Shown piece after piece: positions 61,509 through 64,000 of a DNA stretch of 64,000 nt (within the stretch, counting starts at the first letter, position 1; every line of letters begins with the position of its first letter). The stretch spans positions 1-64,000 of the forward strand of contig CALXDR010000003.1 in assembly GCA_944387115.1 (NCBI GenBank). Reading direction: 5' to 3'. The translations under genes were made by a program, and so were the position numbers. The DNA comes from an uncultured Oscillospiraceae bacterium. GTDB lineage: Bacteria; Bacillota; Clostridia; Oscillospirales; Oscillospiraceae. The notes under the pieces were generated by a model, which had not been told where the DNA came from, made no database searches, and saw only the letters and a program-made list of their open reading frames with translations.

Positions 61509-63632
61509 ATGAAAGTGATTAAGCGTGACGGGACCACTGTAGATTTTGACCGTGCAAAGATTGTGCGTGCCATTCAGAAGGCGAATGTAGCGGTGGAGGA
61601 GCAGGACCGCATGGACGAGGCGGGCATCCAGGCCATTGCCGACTATGTGGCAGACCGGGAGAAGGAGCGCCTGCTGGTGGAGGACATCCAGGATATGGTG
61701 GAGCGCAAGCTGATGGAGGCGGGCAAGTTCCAGCTGGCCAAGGCCTACATCATCTACCGCTACACCCGTGCTCTGGTGCGCAAGGCCAATACCACGGACG
61801 AGTCCATCCTCTCTCTGCTGCGCAATGACAATAAGGAGCTGGCGGAGGAGAACTCCAACAAGAACACCGTGATTGCCTCCACCCAGCGGGACTACATCGC
61901 CGGCGAGGTGAGCCGGGATCTGACCCGCCGCCTGCTGCTCCCCGAGAAGATTTCCAAAGCCCATGACGAGGGCATTCTCCACTTCCACGACTCCGACTAC
62001 TTTGTGCAGCACATCTTCAACTGCTGTCTGGTCAATATCGGGGATATGCTGGACAACGGCACCATGATCAACGGCAAGCTCATTGAGTCCCCCAAGAGCT
62101 TCCAGGTGGCCTGCACCGTTGTCACCCAGATCATTGCCTGCGTGGCCTCCAACCAGTACGGCGGGCAGTCTGTGGAGATGAGCCACCTGGGCAAGTACCT
62201 GCGCCTGACCAAGGAGAAGTACATCCGCCGCACCCGTGAGGTGGCCCCCGAGCTGGACGACGCCACCGTGGAGCGCATTGCCGCCGCCCGCACCAAGGAC
62301 GAGCTGAAGAGCGGCGTGCAGACCATGCAGTATCAGATCAACACCCTGATGACCACCAACGGGCAGTCCCCCTTTGTCACCCTGTTCCTGGTGCTGCGTG
62401 AGGGCGACCCCTACATGGAGGAGAACGCCGCCATCATCCAGGAGGTGCTGGAGCAGCGCCTGGAGGGTCTGAAGAACGAGCAGGGCGTGAGCATTACCCC
62501 CGCCTTCCCCAAGCTGGTGTACGTGCTGGATGAGTGCAACTGCCTGAGAGGGGGCAAGTACGATTACCTCACCCGCCTGGCGGTGCGCTGCTCTGCCAAG
62601 CGGATGTACCCCGACTACATCTCCGCCAAGATGATGCGGGAGCACTACGAGGGCAATGTGTTCTCTCCCATGGGCTGCCGCTCCTTCCTGGGCACCTGGA
62701 AGGACGAGCAGGGCAACTACAAGTTCGAGGGCCGCTTCAACCAGGGGGTGGTGTCCATCAACCTGCCCCAGATCGGCATTCTGTCCGGTCAGGACGAGGA
62801 GAAGTTCTGGCGGCTGCTGGATGAGCGGCTGGAGCTGTGCTTTGAGGCCCTTATGTGCCGCCACAACGCCCTCAAGGGGGTGCAGTCCGATGTGTCGCCC
62901 ATCCACTGGCAGTATGGGGCCATTGCCCGGCTGGGCAAGGGGGAGACCATTGACAAGCTGCTCTACGGCGGCTACTCCTCCATCTCCCTGGGCTACATCG
63001 GCCTGTATGAGGTGACCAAGCTGGTGAAGGGCTGCTCCCACACCGAGCCTGTGGGCGAGGAGTTTGCCCAGCGCCTGATGAACTACCTGCGCACCACCAC
63101 GGACAAGTGGAAGGAGCAGACCAACATCGGCTTCGGCCTTTACGGCACCCCTGCCGAGAGCCTGTGCTACCGCTTTGCCCGCATTGACAAAGAGCGCTTC
63201 GGCACCATCCCCGATGTCACCGACAAGGGGTACTACACCAACAGCTACCACGTGGATGTGCGGGAGGACATTGACGCCTTCTCCAAGTTCACCTTCGAGA
63301 GCCAGTTCCAGAAGATTTCTTCCGGCGGCTGCATCTCCTATGTGGAGATTCCCAATATGCGCCACAACCTGGAGGCCATGGAGGACGTGGTGCGCTTCAT
63401 CTACGACAACATCCAGTACGCCGAGTTCAACACCAAGAGCGACTACTGCCAGGAGTGCGGCTACGACGGAGAGATTCAGATCAACGGCGACAACGAGTGG
63501 GAGTGCCCCAACTGCGGCAACCGTGACCGCTCCAGGATGAATGTCACCCGCCGCACCTGCGGCTATCTGGGCGAAAACTTCTGGAATGAGGGCAAGACCA
63601 AGGAGATTAAGTCCCGGGTGCTGCACCTGTAA
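61509..63632 (+). CDS. nrdD: anaerobic (class III) ribonucleoside-triphosphate reductase
   Basis: Glycyl-radical enzyme reducing ribonucleotides to deoxyribonucleotides without oxygen. 707 residues: N-terminal ATP-cone (about 1-90, MKVIKRDGTTVDFDRAKIVR), barrel with GILHFHDSDYF and CNCLRGG, C-terminal zinc site CQECGYDG and CPNCGNRD, and the glycyl-radical motif RRTCGYLGE. AAGGAGGGG precedes the ATG at 61509. Followed by its activase. Confidence 0.97.
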   Translation: MKVIKRDGTTVDFDRAKIVRAIQKANVAVEEQDRMDEAGIQAIADYVADREKERLLVEDIQDMVERKLMEAGKFQLAKAYIIYRYTRALVRKANTTDESILSLLRNDNKELAEENSNKNTVIASTQRDYIAGEVSRDLTRRLLLPEKISKAHDEGILHFHDSDYFVQHIFNCCLVNIGDMLDNGTMINGKLIESPKSFQVACTVVTQIIACVASNQYGGQSVEMSHLGKYLRLTKEKYIRRTREVAPELDDATVERIAAARTKDELKSGVQTMQYQINTLMTTNGQSPFVTLFLVLREGDPYMEENAAIIQEVLEQRLEGLKNEQGVSITPAFPKLVYVLDECNCLRGGKYDYLTRLAVRCSAKRMYPDYISAKMMREHYEGNVFSPMGCRSFLGTWKDEQGNYKFEGRFNQGVVSINLPQIGILSGQDEEKFWRLLDERLELCFEALMCRHNALKGVQSDVSPIHWQYGAIARLGKGETIDKLLYGGYSSISLGYIGLYEVTKLVKGCSHTEPVGEEFAQRLMNYLRTTTDKWKEQTNIGFGLYGTPAESLCYRFARIDKERFGTIPDVTDKGYYTNSYHVDVREDIDAFSKFTFESQFQKISSGGCISYVEIPNMRHNLEAMEDVVRFIYDNIQYAEFNTKSDYCQECGYDGEIQINGDNEWECPNCGNRDRSRMNVTRRTCGYLGENFWNEGKTKEIKSRVLHL

Positions 63633-63652
63633 ACAACGCATCAAAGGGGAAA

Positions 63653-63673
63653 GGGGCGGGCTTTGCCTGCCCC
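63653..63673 (+). other. intercistronic hairpin nrdD-nrdG
   Basis: GGGGCGGGC-TTT-GCCTGCCCC (one mismatch) without a T run; could protect the upstream message or weaken expression of the activase. Confidence 0.5.
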
Positions 63674-63699
63674 TCCCTCTGTGTTTGGAGGTATTTGGT

Positions 63700-64000
63700 A
63701 TGAACTACGCCAACATCAAGTGGGCGGATGTGGCCAACGGGCCGGGGGTGCGGGTGTCCCTGTTTGTGTCCGGGTGTACCCACCATTGCCCCGGCTGCTT
63801 CAATTCCGAGGCATGGAGCTTTGACTACGGCAAGCCCTTTACCCAGGCCGAGGAGGATCGGGTGGTGCAGGCCCTCTCCAGCCCCTACATTCAGGGGCTG
63901 ACCCTGCTGGGGGGCGAGCCCTTTGAGCCGGAAAATCAGCAGCGGCTGCTCCCTCTGCTCCGGCGGGTGCGCCGGGAGGTGCCGGAGAAGAGTATCTGGT
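63700..64000 (+). CDS. nrdG: anaerobic ribonucleotide reductase activating protein (partial, cut by window end)
   Basis: First 100 codons of a radical-SAM activase that installs the glycyl radical on NrdD. MNYANIKWADVANGPGVRVS and the cluster motif CTHHCPGCFN (CxxxCxxC) are present, followed by LTLLGGEPFEPENQ. GGAGG lies eight to nine bases before the ATG. The gene continues beyond 64000. Confidence 0.95.
   Translation, partial: MNYANIKWADVANGPGVRVSLFVSGCTHHCPGCFNSEAWSFDYGKPFTQAEEDRVVQALSSPYIQGLTLLGGEPFEPENQQRLLPLLRRVRREVPEKSIW

Noticed and set aside
61171..61512. 113-codon plus-strand frame within the nrdD leader
   Set aside because: No ribosome site, Arg/Gly/Ala-rich chance-like protein, and the region is dominated by hairpins.

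Overview
The window reads as a chromosomal segment of a GC-rich, anaerobic, endospore-forming member of the Clostridia, most like the gut Oscillospiraceae (the Flavonifractor / Pseudoflavonifractor / Intestinimonas area). This is an inference. It rests on spoIIR, oxygen-sensitive enzymes (class III ribonucleotide reductase nrdD/nrdG and a 2-oxoacid:ferredoxin oxidoreductase), a V/A-type ATPase, T-box riboswitches, strong AGGAGG ribosome binding sites and very high third-position GC. I found no rRNA, tRNA, CRISPR array, insertion sequence or prophage gene, so most of the segment looks like core genome with a few accessory genes.

Layout: 0.2-0.7 kb holds a small sigma-70-type factor, followed by a G-rich tandem-repeat tract (0.84-1.3 kb). 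1.4-6.2 kb is an iron-siderophore ABC operon (permease, permease, ATPase, binding lipoprotein; same order as yclNOPQ) next to a DNA-binding-only AraC regulator; both promoters carry the same 16-bp palindrome. 6.3-7.5 kb is rpsF-ssb-rpsR. 7.6-13.2 kb holds a SprT-like protein and alpha-glucan metabolism (malQ, a LacI regulator, glgP). A DUF1846 protein and pyrG follow. 16.7-24.0 kb is a shikimate/phenylalanine operon (aroF-aroB-aroA-aroC, gamma-carbonic anhydrase, pheA, HAD hydrolase) headed by a palindromic promoter, a short aromatic-rich leader ORF and an attenuator-like terminator. 24-28 kb has cinA with a small overlapping gene, a C39-like secreted protein behind a phased TTAA array, and thiI.

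28.3-31.7 kb is an ATP-binding protein plus ferredoxin, alpha, beta and gamma subunits of a VorB-type 2-oxoacid:ferredoxin oxidoreductase. 32-34 kb is a secreted GH5 cellulase with a CBM2-like domain. 34.1-37.2 kb is metNI, then a methionine-specific T-box, then metQ. 37.2-40.5 kb, minus strand, is an Lrp/AsnC regulator, an aminotransferase, ispE and spoIIR. 40.7-49.4 kb is a nine-gene V-type ATPase operon (H-C-I-K-F-E-A-B-D). Then come an acyltransferase, T-box-controlled alaS with a HIT protein, an AraC regulator, an OmpR-type two-component system, dinB, a cysteine-rich 300-residue protein, and nrdD/nrdG (cut by the right edge).

The genes combine into fermentative energy metabolism (ferredoxin-linked oxidation of 2-oxoacids, ion-pumping ATPase, glycogen and cellulose breakdown), amino-acid supply controlled by RNA (T-boxes, a putative leader-peptide attenuator) and sporulation. 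The least explained items are the aroF leader region, the TTAA array shared by the C39-like gene and the two-component operon, the cysteine-rich protein and the structured nrdD leader.
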